The translations under genes and the position numbers were made by a program. This document shows positions 25,635 to 34,858 of a DNA stretch of 64,000 nucleotides, in pieces (within the stretch, counting starts at the first letter, position 1; every line of letters begins with the position of its first letter). The DNA is from FEB-25 sp963726315 (GTDB taxonomy: Bacteria; Chloroflexota; Anaerolineae; Anaerolineales; UBA4823). The stretch spans positions 248,001-312,000 of the forward strand of contig CAVSBZ010000007.1 in the NCBI GenBank assembly GCA_963726315.1, read 5' to 3'. The notes beneath the pieces were generated by a model. The model did not search any database. It was not told the DNA's origin and saw only the letters and a list, made by a program, of their open reading frames with translations.

Positions 25635-26933
25635 TTATTTAGCCAGGGTCACCCAGGTGGCAGCGGCATCATCCAGAGCCTGCTGAGGTGACTTGACCCC
25701 GGTGAGGGCTTCCTGGATCGCCAGCTGGAGGGCAGCCGAAGCTTCGTTGTAGTATGCCACGGTAGGCCGCTCATTGGCATACGGGAACTGCGCCAGGAAT
25801 GCCGGGACGGTAACCGGGTTGGTGTCATTGGCAGCCAGGAGCGTGTTCAGCGAATCGCCCTGGTAAGCATTCTGCCAGACGGGCAACATCTCGGTCGAGT
25901 ACTTAATCTGCACATCATAGCTGGCCAGGAAAGTCAGGAACTTCCAGGTTTGTTCTTTGTAAGGGGAGGTAGCCATGACGGCGAAAGCGCTCGAGCCGTC
26001 CACGCTGGAACCAGTGACATCTGCAGCTAAACCAGCCGCGAAGACTGGCATGGGCGCGAAGGCAGCCTGTCCCACCACCTTGGAGATATCGGCATTGTTC
26101 GAATCGGTGTATTGGAACAGCCAGTTCACAGCGAAGGCGGCATTGCCGGCGACGAAGTTATCGCGCACCGCGTTTTCGTCCGAGGAAACTGAGCTCGGGT
26201 TGCTGAGACCATCATCCAGGGTTTGCTTCATCCAGGTGAGTACCTGGACGCCTTTTTCGTTGTTGAAGATGGGCTTACCGCTGGAATCCATGAAAGCGCC
26301 ACCGTTTCCATAGAGCAGGGCTGTGAAATCACACACCACGCCTTCCTTCTGGTTCCAAGACCAGATAATAGGAAATTCCACCAAACCTTTATCTTTGATG
26401 ATCTTTGCCTGGTCAACCAGCTCTTCCCAGGTGGCGGGGGGGTTGGCGATACCAGCTTTGGTCAGGATGTCTTGGTTATAGATAAAGTATTTCACGTCCA
26501 TCAGCCAGGGCATACCGTAGATTTTGTCATTGCGGGTGACACCATTCCACGACGCTGGGAACATGTTGGTCTTCATGTCGGAGGTGATGCGGTCAGACAC
26601 ATCCAGCAGATAGCCGGCCTTGATGAACTCATCCGGCCAGATAACGTCCAGCATGACGGCGTCATAGGCAGGTGGAGTGGCGGCCATACCGGTGACGATT
26701 TTATCGTGGATATAATCATAACCCAGGTACTCCATGGATACCTTGATGTCCGGGTTCTGAGCTTCAAACTCGCGGGCGATCGAGTCGATCTCGGCAGGTT
26801 TCAAACCGGCTTGATCCATGGTCAATACATGGATGACTACACCACTCGACGTCGCCTTTGGTTGGCAGCCCGCGGCACCAATGGCGAAGATCAGCACGAG
26901 AGCACACAAAGTGATTTTACTTAAGATACGCAT
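25635..26933 (-). CDS. Extracellular solute-binding lipoprotein of a sugar ABC transporter
   Basis: 432-residue family 1 solute-binding protein. The signal peptide ends in a lipobox (IFAIGAAGC), so the protein is anchored outside the membrane. The body has the usual features of CUT1 binding proteins (YDAVMLDVIWPDEFIKAGYLLDVSD; GMPWLMDVKYFIYNQDIL; NPPATWEELVDQAKII). ATG 26933 is chosen because it has AGAGGA upstream and directly begins the signal peptide; 26 residues further upstream are basic and not part of the family. Sugar specificity is unknown. Confidence 0.9.
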   Translation of the reverse strand: MRILSKITLCALVLIFAIGAAGCQPKATSSGVVIHVLTMDQAGLKPAEIDSIAREFEAQNPDIKVSMEYLGYDYIHDKIVTGMAATPPAYDAVMLDVIWPDEFIKAGYLLDVSDRITSDMKTNMFPASWNGVTRNDKIYGMPWLMDVKYFIYNQDILTKAGIANPPATWEELVDQAKIIKDKGLVEFPIIWSWNQKEGVVCDFTALLYGNGGAFMDSSGKPIFNNEKGVQVLTWMKQTLDDGLSNPSSVSSDENAVRDNFVAGNAAFAVNWLFQYTDSNNADISKVVGQAAFAPMPVFAAGLAADVTGSSVDGSSAFAVMATSPYKEQTWKFLTFLASYDVQIKYSTEMLPVWQNAYQGDSLNTLLAANDTNPVTVPAFLAQFPYANERPTVAYYNEASAALQLAIQEALTGVKSPQQALDDAAATWVTLAK

Positions 26934-27037
26934 AGTTGTCCTCTTTTCTGTTCTGATATTGATTTTCTTGTGGATATTGATAACAGCAGGTTTCCTTATC
27001 ACTCGCAACACACCTCCTTCAGTGACCTTAGATCGGA

Positions 27038-28246
27038 TTATGAAAGTTTATGGACGACGTAAAAGTTGGACGTATTGTGGAGCACATTGGTTATGGCTCC
27101 CATCACCCCGGCGCGCAAGCCGAGGCTGGACACGACGAGTTTTGGAAGAGTGGGGATGGTACCTCTCATCCGATCGAGGATAGGTTTGACGAGCATATCG
27201 GCGGAGCGCGACACGCCACCGCCCAGAACGATCAGCTCAGGGTCAAACGCCACGGTCAGGTTGGCGATGGCGATGGCAAGGTAGTCCACTGTTTCGGTGA
27301 TTATGGTGCAAGCCCAATCCTGCCCTTGCTTGGCAGCCTCGAAGACATCTTCAGCGGTCAGGCTATCCAATTCGTTTGCGCTGCGGGTACCTTTGAGCAG
27401 GCTGCGTGCCCGGTCAGCGATGCCGGTGCCTGATGCCACGCTTTCCAAGGCGCCGAAGTCTTCGAAATTTCGTCCCAGGAACTCGCTTCCGGGGAGCATG
27501 TTGCCGATTTCGCCAGAAGCCTCGCTGGCGCCGCGGTAGAGAGCACCGTCGATAATAATACCCGCTCCGATGCCCGTGCCGATGGCAATCATAAGCATGT
27601 TCTGCACGTTCTGACCAGCGCCGAACCACAGCTCTCCCATGGCTGCCAGGTTCACGTCATTATCGACGGTGATGGGGTAGGGATAGCGCTCACTCAGCCT
27701 GGTTTTGAGTGGGAAATCTTTCCAATGCAGGGTATTAGCCCAGGTAACGATGCCGGGTGTATGCAGGGTTATCCCAGGCGCGCCAACGCCGATGCCATGC
27801 ACCTGCCTGCCGTCCAGTTTGGGCGAAGCAAGCAGCGTATCGAGCAGTGTGGTGAGGCGGTTGTAACTATCTTCCCCCGTGGAGCCGTGTTGGGCAATGT
27901 TGACTTCGTCGAGGATGGTGCCGCCCAGGTCTGATAGAGCGCCAAAGATTTTCGTCCCGCCCATGTCCACCCCAATAACGAGGTGACCCTCGGCGTCGAA
28001 TTCAAGCAGCGGTCTTCTTCGACCTCCACTCCATTCGGTGCCGCCGTGCAAGCGGACGAAACCCTCGCTGATGAGGTCGTCCACGATGCGCATGACAGTG
28101 GGCAGACTCACGTCCAGGTGTTTGGCGATAGTGCTGCGGGAGATGGGGCTCTCACGGCGGATGATCTCCATGATTGCCGAGCGGTTGATGTCGCGCATGG
28201 CGGCAGAGGTGATTGTGAGGCGGTAAGTCATGGGTTTATCGGTCAT
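27038..28246 (-). CDS. ROK family transcriptional regulator
   Basis: 402 residues. The N-terminal winged helix-turn-helix reads SPISRSTIAKHLDVSLPTVMRIVDDLISEG; the rest is a sugar-kinase-like ROK domain with the ATP-binding DMGGTK and the glycine-rich TGIGAGIIIDG. The ROK zinc cluster (CxCGxxGC) is missing: the region reads SEFLGRNFEDFGALE, so the kinase activity and zinc binding are probably lost or altered. As the first gene of the sugar ABC operon it most likely represses that operon and is released by the imported sugar. Confidence 0.88.
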   Translation of the reverse strand: MTDKPMTYRLTITSAAMRDINRSAIMEIIRRESPISRSTIAKHLDVSLPTVMRIVDDLISEGFVRLHGGTEWSGGRRRPLLEFDAEGHLVIGVDMGGTKIFGALSDLGGTILDEVNIAQHGSTGEDSYNRLTTLLDTLLASPKLDGRQVHGIGVGAPGITLHTPGIVTWANTLHWKDFPLKTRLSERYPYPITVDNDVNLAAMGELWFGAGQNVQNMLMIAIGTGIGAGIIIDGALYRGASEASGEIGNMLPGSEFLGRNFEDFGALESVASGTGIADRARSLLKGTRSANELDSLTAEDVFEAAKQGQDWACTIITETVDYLAIAIANLTVAFDPELIVLGGGVSRSADMLVKPILDRMRGTIPTLPKLVVSSLGLRAGVMGAITNVLHNTSNFYVVHKLS

Positions 28247-28266
28247 CAGGTTATTTACATGATGTA

Positions 28267-28291
28267 ATACTTACTTACAGCTTGTAAGTAT
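28267..28291. promoter_or_regulatory. Candidate operator for the ROK regulator
   Basis: ATACTTAC and GTAAGTAT form a perfect 8-base inverted repeat with a 9-base centre, 20 bases upstream of the regulator start. A nested CTTAC/GTAAG repeat overlaps it. Position and symmetry fit an autoregulatory operator; binding is not shown. Confidence 0.5.
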
Positions 28292-28477
28292 CTTAGCATA
28301 AACTAAGGTGCATGTCAATATGGAAAATTTACATTGATATCCATGCTTCTATAAATCTTATGACGTTAACAAATTGGCTTATTTTGTGTTGGTTGTGACG
28401 GAGGGGAATTTATTAGCACTCTGTAGAAAAAACAAGATTCTATTTATGATATACTATTTCGAAATCATAAATGTTGC

Positions 28478-28715
28478 GATGAAGAGGACGAGTAAGCGCG
28501 GAAGCGGCTGTCCAGAGAGCGGTAGAAGCTGTAAAATCCGCCAGTGTGCCTGCGTTGAATGGACCTCAGAGCTGCAGGGTGAAACCTGATGGGGAGTAGC
28601 CTGTGCCGGAGCTGCCACCGTTAGCTGGGCAAAAGGTATCGTTGACCGCAACCGTACTTGATGTGTGAAGCTGGCTTTTTCACCCCCGTCGCATCACCGG
28701 CGGGGGTTCTTATTC
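28478..28715 (+). promoter_or_regulatory. T-box leader, tRNA-Trp specificity predicted
   Basis: Leader RNA upstream of the selW-like gene and trpS. Stem I features are visible: GAGGACGAGTAAGC at 28484, AGAGAG at 28514-28519, and a specifier loop GAA-TGG-A with TGG (Trp) at 28560-28562. A conserved GGGGAGTAGCC block (28591-28601) and a Stem III hairpin ending CCGTTAGCTGGGCA follow. A 10-bp GC-rich stem (28682-28691 with 28698-28707) followed by TTCTTATTCT is the likely terminator. The canonical antiterminator bulge TGGNACC is not obvious; the nearest matches are TTGACCGC at 28642 and TGGC at 28672. The Trp codon and the trpS gene downstream agree with each other. Confidence 0.8.
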
Positions 28716-28734
28716 TAAAACATGGAGGCTTTCA

Positions 28735-28983
28735 ATGTTAATGAAAATCAACCTGGTATACTGCGCAGTCTGACACTACACCGATCGAGCTGTCGGTCTG
28801 GCAGCGGAGCTGATCAATGAATTTGAGCCCGAGATCGAGTCACTCACCCTGGTGCCGTCCGATGGAGGCAAGTATGAGTTTTCGATCGATGGGGTGATTT
28901 TATATTCAAAGCTGGAGTCTCACCGGCATGCCGAGCCAGGTGAGATCACGGAGCTCGTCAAAAAGTATTTGCAATCAAAGTAA
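28735..28983 (+). CDS. Selenoprotein W-like (SelT/SelW/SelH, Rdx family) with in-frame UGA
   Basis: A small thioredoxin-like redox protein of 82 residues if the TGA at 28771-28773 is read as selenocysteine. The frame runs from ATG 28735 (GGAGG 6 bases upstream) to TAA 28981. The first residues read MLMKINLVYCAV-U-HYTDRA, giving the family's CxxU redox motif at residues 10-13; the rest (FEPEIESLTLVPSDGG, VILYSKLESHRHAEPGEI) matches bacterial SelW-like proteins closely. A stem ACCGA/TCGGT (28780-28784, 28793-28797) starts 6 bases after the UGA, in the place of a bacterial SECIS element. The gene sits between the T-box and trpS. Ordinary gene calling would truncate or miss it. A nonsense mutation of a CxxC form is the alternative. 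Confidence 0.82.
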
Positions 28984-29158
28984 TGAAATTGTCATTACAA
29001 GGCGGTATTGCCGAAGTAATCTTCTAGAAACTAAAAAAGATAAATGGAAATGTAAGTAATTATAATATCTTGTAATGGGAAGATCGCTCCCCGAAAAACA
29101 GCGGGGACAGGTTCGTCGGACTAAGAGCGTTCTACTCGTGATGACAGAAGGAGCAATT

Positions 29159-30151
29159 ATGGTTCAAACGAAGAAAGGGCGTGTATTTTCAGGAGCGCGA
29201 CCCACCGGAAAGCAGCACCTGGGCAACTACCTGGGTGCAATCAAGAATTACGTGGCATTACAAGATGAATACGACTGTGTTTACTGCATCGTTGACCTGC
29301 ATGCGCTGACTACCGTTGAAGACACACTAAACCTGCGCCAAAACACACTGGATATGGCGTTGGATTTCCTGGCAGCAGGCATCCGTCCGGAAGAGACGAT
29401 CATCTTCATTCAATCCCACGTGCCCCAGGTGGCTGAGCTGCACCTGATCCTATCCATGGTATCTCCACTGGGCAAGCTGACCGACCTGCCCACCTTCAAG
29501 GAGAAGGTGCGGCAGCAGCCGAATAACGTAAATTATGGATTGGTTGGCTACCCGGTGCTGATGACCGCGGATATCGTGCTGTATAAATCCAATGTCGTGC
29601 CGGTGGGGATCGACCAGGCGCCTCACCTGGAATACGCCCGTGAGACGGTGCGTTCGTTCAACTACCGCTATAACACCAATGTGCTCATCGAGCCGCAGAT
29701 GAAAAACACCGAAGTGCCCAAGGTGCTGGGCATCGATGGTGTGGAAAAGATGAGCAAGAGCCTCAACAACCACATCGAGATTGCCGCTACACCGGAAGAA
29801 ACGATCAAGCGCGTGAAGATGATGATGACCGACCCGGCCCGCATCCTGCGCACTGACCCGGGCAACCCGGATATCTGCAACGTGTTCACCATGCACAAGA
29901 TATTTTCGTCCTCAGAAGACATCGCTATGGTCGACCGGGAATGCCGGCGAGCAGGCATCGGCTGTGTGGACTGCAAGATGCTGTATGCCAGGAATTTAAA
30001 TTCACATCTGGCACCTTTCCGTGAGCGGCGCAACGAGCTGGCGAAAGACCCAGCCTACGTCCAGGGTGTGCTAGATGATGGTGCCAGGCGGGCGCGCACG
30101 ATCGCCGAGCAGACCATGGTTGAAGTGAGGAAGGCTGTGGGTCTAGCCTGA
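29159..30151 (+). CDS. trpS: Tryptophanyl-tRNA synthetase
   Basis: Class I synthetase of 330 residues that charges tRNA-Trp. The HIGH-type motif is PTGKQHLGNYLGA and the KMSKS motif is VEKMSKSLNNH. AAGGAG precedes ATG 29159, and the length equals the family norm; 28 further in-frame residues upstream are not family-like. The specifier of the T-box leader at 28478 is a Trp codon, which fits regulation by uncharged tRNA-Trp. A TATAAT at 29061-29066 and a CCCCG/CGGGG hairpin (about 29093-29108) in the 175-base gap after the selW-like gene may supply a second promoter or a processing site. Confidence 0.96.
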   Translation: MVQTKKGRVFSGARPTGKQHLGNYLGAIKNYVALQDEYDCVYCIVDLHALTTVEDTLNLRQNTLDMALDFLAAGIRPEETIIFIQSHVPQVAELHLILSMVSPLGKLTDLPTFKEKVRQQPNNVNYGLVGYPVLMTADIVLYKSNVVPVGIDQAPHLEYARETVRSFNYRYNTNVLIEPQMKNTEVPKVLGIDGVEKMSKSLNNHIEIAATPEETIKRVKMMMTDPARILRTDPGNPDICNVFTMHKIFSSSEDIAMVDRECRRAGIGCVDCKMLYARNLNSHLAPFRERRNELAKDPAYVQGVLDDGARRARTIAEQTMVEVRKAVGLA

Positions 30152-30158
30152 GGCAGTG

Positions 30159-30704
30159 ATGAAACCCTGGCACACCCACTCCCGCCGGGTGGTGTTCGAC
30201 CAACCTCCCTGGCTGCAGGTCGAGTACCACGAAGTTGAGCTGCCTGACGGGCGCATCATCCCAGATTGGACCTGGATCAAAACACCCGATTACATCAACG
30301 TGGTGGTAGAGACTGAGGGCGGTGCATTTCTATGCTTCAGGCAGCGTAAGTATGCCGTCGCTGAGCCCATGCTGGCGGTGGTGGGAGGCTATATCGAGCC
30401 AGGAGAAACACCACTGGTAGCTGCCCAACGTGAGCTTAAAGAGGAAACCGGTTACATCTCCGCTGATTGGGTAGACCTGGGAACCTACCTGGTTGACCCT
30501 AACCGGGGAGTCGCCAGGGGTTACCTCTTCCTGGCTCGCCGTGCGAACAAGCTCTATGCAATTGAAAGCGATGACCTTGAAGAGCAGGAGATCTTGTTGC
30601 TGAGCCGAGATGAGCTGGAATCAGCCCTTGCGGAAGGTAAATTTATAATACTAGCCTGGGCGGCAGCGGTGGCGTTCGCTCTGCGCCAGATACCACGGGA
30701 ATGA
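30159..30704 (+). CDS. NUDIX hydrolase (ADP-ribose pyrophosphatase-like)
   Basis: Product of about 181 residues with a complete Nudix box, G-x5-E-x7-RELKEETG, seen as GGYIEPGETP followed by VAAQRELKEETGY. It hydrolyses a nucleoside diphosphate linked to another group; the N-terminal DWTWIKTPDYINVVV strand resembles ADP-ribose pyrophosphatases. ATG 30159 is preferred over GTG 30156. It follows trpS by 7 bases and precedes dtd by 7 bases, so it belongs to the T-box operon. Confidence 0.85.
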   Translation: MKPWHTHSRRVVFDQPPWLQVEYHEVELPDGRIIPDWTWIKTPDYINVVVETEGGAFLCFRQRKYAVAEPMLAVVGGYIEPGETPLVAAQRELKEETGYISADWVDLGTYLVDPNRGVARGYLFLARRANKLYAIESDDLEEQEILLLSRDELESALAEGKFIILAWAAAVAFALRQIPRE

Positions 30705-30711
30705 GGCTGCT

Positions 30712-31149
30712 ATGCGCCTGGTCTTACAGCGGGTGAAATCTGGCAGAGTCTTGGTGGCAGGCCACGCGATCGCCGAGATCAACACCGGACTGGTGATCCT
30801 GTTGGGGATTGGTCCAGGAGATGGCGAGGAACAAGCCACCGTGCTATCCGATAAAATTGCCCACCTGCGTATCTTCGAAGACGAACAGGGTAAGATGAAC
30901 CGCTCACTGCTCGATGTGGGAGGCCAGGCGATTGTGGTGTCACAGTTCACCCTCTACGCCGATACCCGTAAGGGCAGGCGGCCGTCTTTCACGGATGCCG
31001 CCCTGCCGGAGCTTGCCCGACCCCTGGTGGAGCGATTTGCCCAGCTGCTGACCGAGCTGGGCGTGCCTACCCAGACGGGAGAGTTCGGCGCCCACATGCA
31101 GGTTGAGATCATCAACGACGGACCGGTGACCATCTGGCTGGAAGCATAG
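30712..31149 (+). CDS. dtd: D-aminoacyl-tRNA deacylase
   Basis: 145-residue editing enzyme that removes D-amino acids from mischarged tRNA. The family signature segments are present: MRLVLQRVKSGRVLV at the start, the SQFTLYADTRKGRRPSF block that contains the catalytic threonine/serine region, and the C-terminal GxP-like element in MQVEIINDGPVTIWLE. It is the last gene of the trpS-NUDIX-dtd set, a sensible grouping because both trpS and dtd act on aminoacyl-tRNA quality. Confidence 0.95.
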   Translation: MRLVLQRVKSGRVLVAGHAIAEINTGLVILLGIGPGDGEEQATVLSDKIAHLRIFEDEQGKMNRSLLDVGGQAIVVSQFTLYADTRKGRRPSFTDAALPELARPLVERFAQLLTELGVPTQTGEFGAHMQVEIINDGPVTIWLEA

Positions 31150-31193
31150 TCTGGGATAAATTCCCTTCGTAATCTTATGATTAAATTAATACT

Positions 31194-31226
31194 CAACCCT
31201 CCTTCCCAGCCAGGGAAGGAGGGTTG
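31194..31226. terminator. Perfect 14-bp hairpin between convergent genes
   Basis: CAACCCTCCTTCCC, a five-base loop, and its exact complement. It lies between dtd (+) and the ABC permease (-). Neither side has a clean T-run, so it may be a bidirectional terminator of weak type or an mRNA-end stabiliser. Confidence 0.5.
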
Positions 31227-31297
31227 GGTAGATGATTATGTAGTTGCGAATAAACTGCCGGTGCACCAGGAATTCACTCTCGCTAGTGCTCAGATTG

Positions 31298-32538
31298 CTA
31301 TTGCCTCCCAAATAGAGTGCTGAAGAACAGCTTACGGCTGAATGGCTGACCGGAGAGTATCGTCTGGGCGCGGAACATACGGGCTACGGATCGCACGATC
31401 ATGACCGCCGTCACAGCTAATAGAACTGCCGAAAGCGTCGTCTGCCAGAGGGGGACATTGCCTGCGGACAGGCGGGTCATCATAGCTACCGGGGAGGTGA
31501 GAGGGAACAGGCTGAGTATGACTGCCAATGTGCTGTTCGGATCATTGATCAGCACACTGAGCAGGACGATGGGAATAATCAAGGGGAAAATTACCACAAT
31601 CGTTGCCTGGGAGGCCTCACGCAGGTTAGGTACCAGGGCACCCAACCCAGCCATCAGGCTGGCATAAACGGCATATCCCAATAGGAAGAAGATCAATCCC
31701 CAGAATAAGAAAGAGGGCGGAAGCTGGAAGGCAATTGGGAGGTTAAAGGTCGTCCCACTGCGGGCTAACAATAGGCGCCCGGTACCAACCCACACGATCG
31801 TTTGAAGCAGTCCGACCATCCCCAGGGCGACGATCTTGCCGGTGAGCAGTTGGCGTGGAGTGACTGAGACCAGCAGGATTTCCATCATGCGGTTTTCCTT
31901 TTCCTTGGCAACGCTGCTTAGCAGCAGGCTGGCAGCGCTCAGGATAATGATGTAAAACAGCATGGTGACGGCATAAGGCAGGAAGAAAGTCAGCATGTTG
32001 CTCTCTGCGCGCTGGGGGGCAGCCGATAGAGGGTGGAGATGTAACATTTGCAGGCTCGATTGATCCGCGAGGCAAGCTCGGGATTGTCGCTGAACATGTT
32101 GTAGGTAAGTATAGCCTTCAACCAATGCGATTGACCGGAACCTCCCAGTGGGTTGAAATCAGGGCGAACATTGGTAATATCGCCGGTGACCAGGTAGTCT
32201 GGCGGGATGATATAGTAGGCGGAAATCTCACCCTGATTCAAAGCCAGGATGGCTTGAGCCTCATCAGGAAATGCTTTCAATACATCCTTAGGCACGTCGC
32301 TGGGGATCTGCTTGATGATGCCGCTTTGATCCATATAGCCTTCGGTCTGTACAGCCGGTGGGCTGCTGATCAGCTGGCTGAGGATGTTTTGGGTCGGATT
32401 AGAGCCTTTGGAGAGCTGCCCGGCAATGAAAAATACTGTCGCACCGATGAAGGGGATGCCAAACAATGCGAACAGGAAAGATGGCCGCGAAAAGATGGTG
32501 ATGATCTCGTTTCTTAGGATTAACCACGTCTTATTCAT
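31298..32538 (-). pseudogene. ABC-2 type permease (NatB-like), frameshifted copy 2
   Basis: Membrane subunit of an exporter. The N-terminal half (MNKTWLILRNEIITIFSRPS..., frame ending near 31990) and the C-terminal half (EKENRMMEILLVSVTPRQLLTGKI, then five membrane segments) lie in different frames. The break is near 32020-32070: deleting one base at the CAATCGAG stretch and one C of a C6 run restores a continuous protein of about 413 residues. Both changes are +1 insertions. It may be a decayed gene, or intact with sequencing errors; the similar damage in argS favours the second reading. It follows the first permease after 3 bases. Confidence 0.8.
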
Positions 32539-32541
32539 AGG

Positions 32542-33745
32542 TTATGCTCTTTGTTGGCTGAAAATTTCCTTCCAGTGCACACGCTGACCATACCGCAGCA
32601 TGCCCAGGCGGAAGGCTCTCCCGGCCAGCCACACAGCACCCACTGCAGAAATTAGCAGGAGAACGAGGCTGGTAATATACTGCCAGGCAGGTATGGTGGT
32701 AAAACCCATCCGAATGGCGATGGTCATGGGGGCGGTGAGTGGGAAAAGAGTCATCGCAACTGCCAGTGGACTGTTTGGGTTTTGAATAAATACCCCGATC
32801 AGGATATACGGAAGCCAGATGGGGATGGTAAACAGACCCATGATCTGCTGACCTTCACTGCCTTCAGTCACAGTCGCCCCAACCGCAGCCATCAGACCGG
32901 AGACCATGATGAAAGCTGGCACCATCACTGCTGTGAGGATGGCAACCGTCTTCACGGGAAATGTAAACCCGCTCAGGAATGATACATAAGATTTCCCAAT
33001 GATCAAGATCAGCAAAAATGAAAATTGCCCACACGAACAGTTGGGTGAGACCAACCGCCATATCTGCGATGGTTTTTCCACTCATCAGCTGATTGGGGGA
33101 CACAGAAGTTACCATGATCTCCATGGTCCGGTTTTCTTTTTCTTCCACAACGGCTTGCAGCAGGTAACCGGAGCTGGTGCTCATAGCGACGATAAACAAT
33201 ATCCCGGCGATGAATGGCAGGACGATATTGATAATCTGGTCCTGAGAAGCCTGGCGGGTTTTATCCGCTGAAACGACTACAATCGTCGTACCCGCCTGGA
33301 TGCGGTCGGCAATCTGTGGTGGAACATTAACCAGCAAATTTGTAATCATAAATTCGGTAAATTGTTGAGCAGCCATTCCCTTGGGCTCTTTGTTGTAATA
33401 TTGCTCAATCTCTCCCGTCTGCATGTAATTTTTCGGGATGACGTAGTACGACTGAATTTTTCCGGCATCCAAAGCGGTGCGGGCAGTGGCTTCGTCGGGA
33501 TAAGCTTGCATACGAACGGTCCGCTCAGGGAATTTTGACGATGGCTGTGGGATGGCGTTTGCCAGAACTCCTGATTGGTCAACATATCCGACCGGCAGTG
33601 GGCTGGTGCTGGTCCAGATTATCACGATGACCAACACAGCCATAAAGGCGATCATGATTGGCACACTTAACAGAGCCAGCAAAAATCGTCTTCGGAATAC
33701 ATGCCTGGAGTACTCCTGCCAGGCTATTCGCCAGAATTTACTCAT
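32542..33745 (-). pseudogene. ABC-2 type permease (NatB-like), frameshifted copy 1
   Basis: Paralogue of the downstream permease. The N-terminal frame (33745 to about 33010) includes the first membrane segment, the extracellular domain with YVDQSGVLANAIP, and the conserved EEKENRTMEIMVTSVSPNQLMSGK; the C-terminal frame (from about 33005) continues with LLILIIGKSYVSFLSGF and four more segments. Removing one T from a T5 run near 33008 joins the halves into about 400 residues. Its start overlaps the stop of the ATPase gene by 4 bases, so the three genes form one exporter operon of the NatAB kind (substrate unknown). Confidence 0.8.
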
Positions 33746-34659
33746 ACCATTTCTCCTATCGTCTGGTCATCCTGCTGGACGACGCGGATGAATATCTCAT
33801 CCAGGGTCGGCGCGGCGATCTCGAACTGCTCGACTTCCACACCACTCTCGACCAGTTTACGAAGTATGTCATGGGTGGTGGTTGTGGGTGCCAGGGTCAG
33901 CCGGTAGGCGGAGGAGTTATGCCGTTCCACGTGTTCAACGCCCGGCAGGTTTGGCAGCTCGCCCGGTGTGCGCACGATGACTGCGTGACCCGAAAATTGG
34001 TGCCGGATTTCATCCAGGCTTCCGTAGAGCACCGTGCGACCATGATCGATCAGCACGATGCGGTCACACAGCTCCTCAACCTGATGCATCTGGTGGGTTG
34101 ACATGAGGATAGTCACTCCTTTATCGCGCTGATCGCGCAAGAGGTCTTTTACCATCTGGGTGTTCACCGGGTCAAGGCCGCTGAAAGGCTCGTCGATGAT
34201 GACCAGCTCCGGCTCATGGATCAGGGTGGTGATCAGCTGAGCTTTTTGCTGCATACCTTTGCTCAGCTCCTTGACTTTCTTATGGCGCGATGAAGCCAGG
34301 TCGAACTTCTCCAGGTAGCTGGATATCCTTACTTGGGCTTCTGATTGAGAAAGTCCTTTGAGTGTTCCCAAATAAGTCAGGCAGCGATCGAGGGGTATAT
34401 CCTGATACATACCGCGTTCCTCGGGCATGTAGCCGATTTGATTTTTCTTGCCCTCCGTCATTGGACCGCCCAGGATGCTCACAGCGCCAGAATCAGGTTT
34501 GAATATATCCAGCAGCACCCGGATGGCAGTGGTCTTGCCGGCACCGTTAGGTCCGAGCAGGCCGAATATTTCTCCTTTCTCAACATCGAAGGAGACGTCA
34601 TTTACGGCTTTTAACGTGCCAAAGGATTTGCTAATGTGCGAGAGTTCAACAGTAGGCAT
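33742..34659 (-). CDS. ABC exporter ATP-binding protein (NatA-like)
   Basis: 305-residue ATPase with Walker A GPNGAGKTT, Q-loop YMPEERGMY, signature ELSKGMQQKAQ, Walker B LVIIDEPFSGLDP and H-loop STHQMHQ. About 80 residues follow the core domain and end in a regulatory segment common in NatA/YhaQ-type subunits. It drives the two permeases encoded immediately downstream. Typical roles are export of sodium, antibiotics or peptides; the sequence does not decide. Confidence 0.92.
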   Translation of the reverse strand: MPTVELSHISKSFGTLKAVNDVSFDVEKGEIFGLLGPNGAGKTTAIRVLLDIFKPDSGAVSILGGPMTEGKKNQIGYMPEERGMYQDIPLDRCLTYLGTLKGLSQSEAQVRISSYLEKFDLASSRHKKVKELSKGMQQKAQLITTLIHEPELVIIDEPFSGLDPVNTQMVKDLLRDQRDKGVTILMSTHQMHQVEELCDRIVLIDHGRTVLYGSLDEIRHQFSGHAVIVRTPGELPNLPGVEHVERHNSSAYRLTLAPTTTTHDILRKLVESGVEVEQFEIAAPTLDEIFIRVVQQDDQTIGEMV

Positions 34660-34814
34660 ACGCGCTATCTTCCTTCCTATGGAAACAAATGCTATCTAAT
34701 AATGATAATTGTATAGCATTGTGAGAATAACCAGCATAGATTTACTGAGGTTTTTAGCAGCTTATTGGTTGTTTGGTGCCTAATAAGCACGAAATCTGGG
34801 ATTCTTATCAATGC

Positions 34815-34820
34815 TATAAT
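34815..34820 (+). promoter_or_regulatory. -10 box upstream of the LOG gene
   Basis: Perfect TATAAT, 38 bases before the ATG. The leader contains a clear AAGAGGAAA ribosome site, so this gene contrasts with the leaderless ones. No strong -35 seen. Confidence 0.45.
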
Positions 34821-34858
34821 TGCCCAATTCGTCTACTGTCAACAAGAGGAAATAGTTC

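Noticed and set aside
28374..28589. 71-residue reading frame in the trpS leader
   Set aside because: Coincides with the T-box Stem I region and has no ribosome site; chance frame in a structured RNA.
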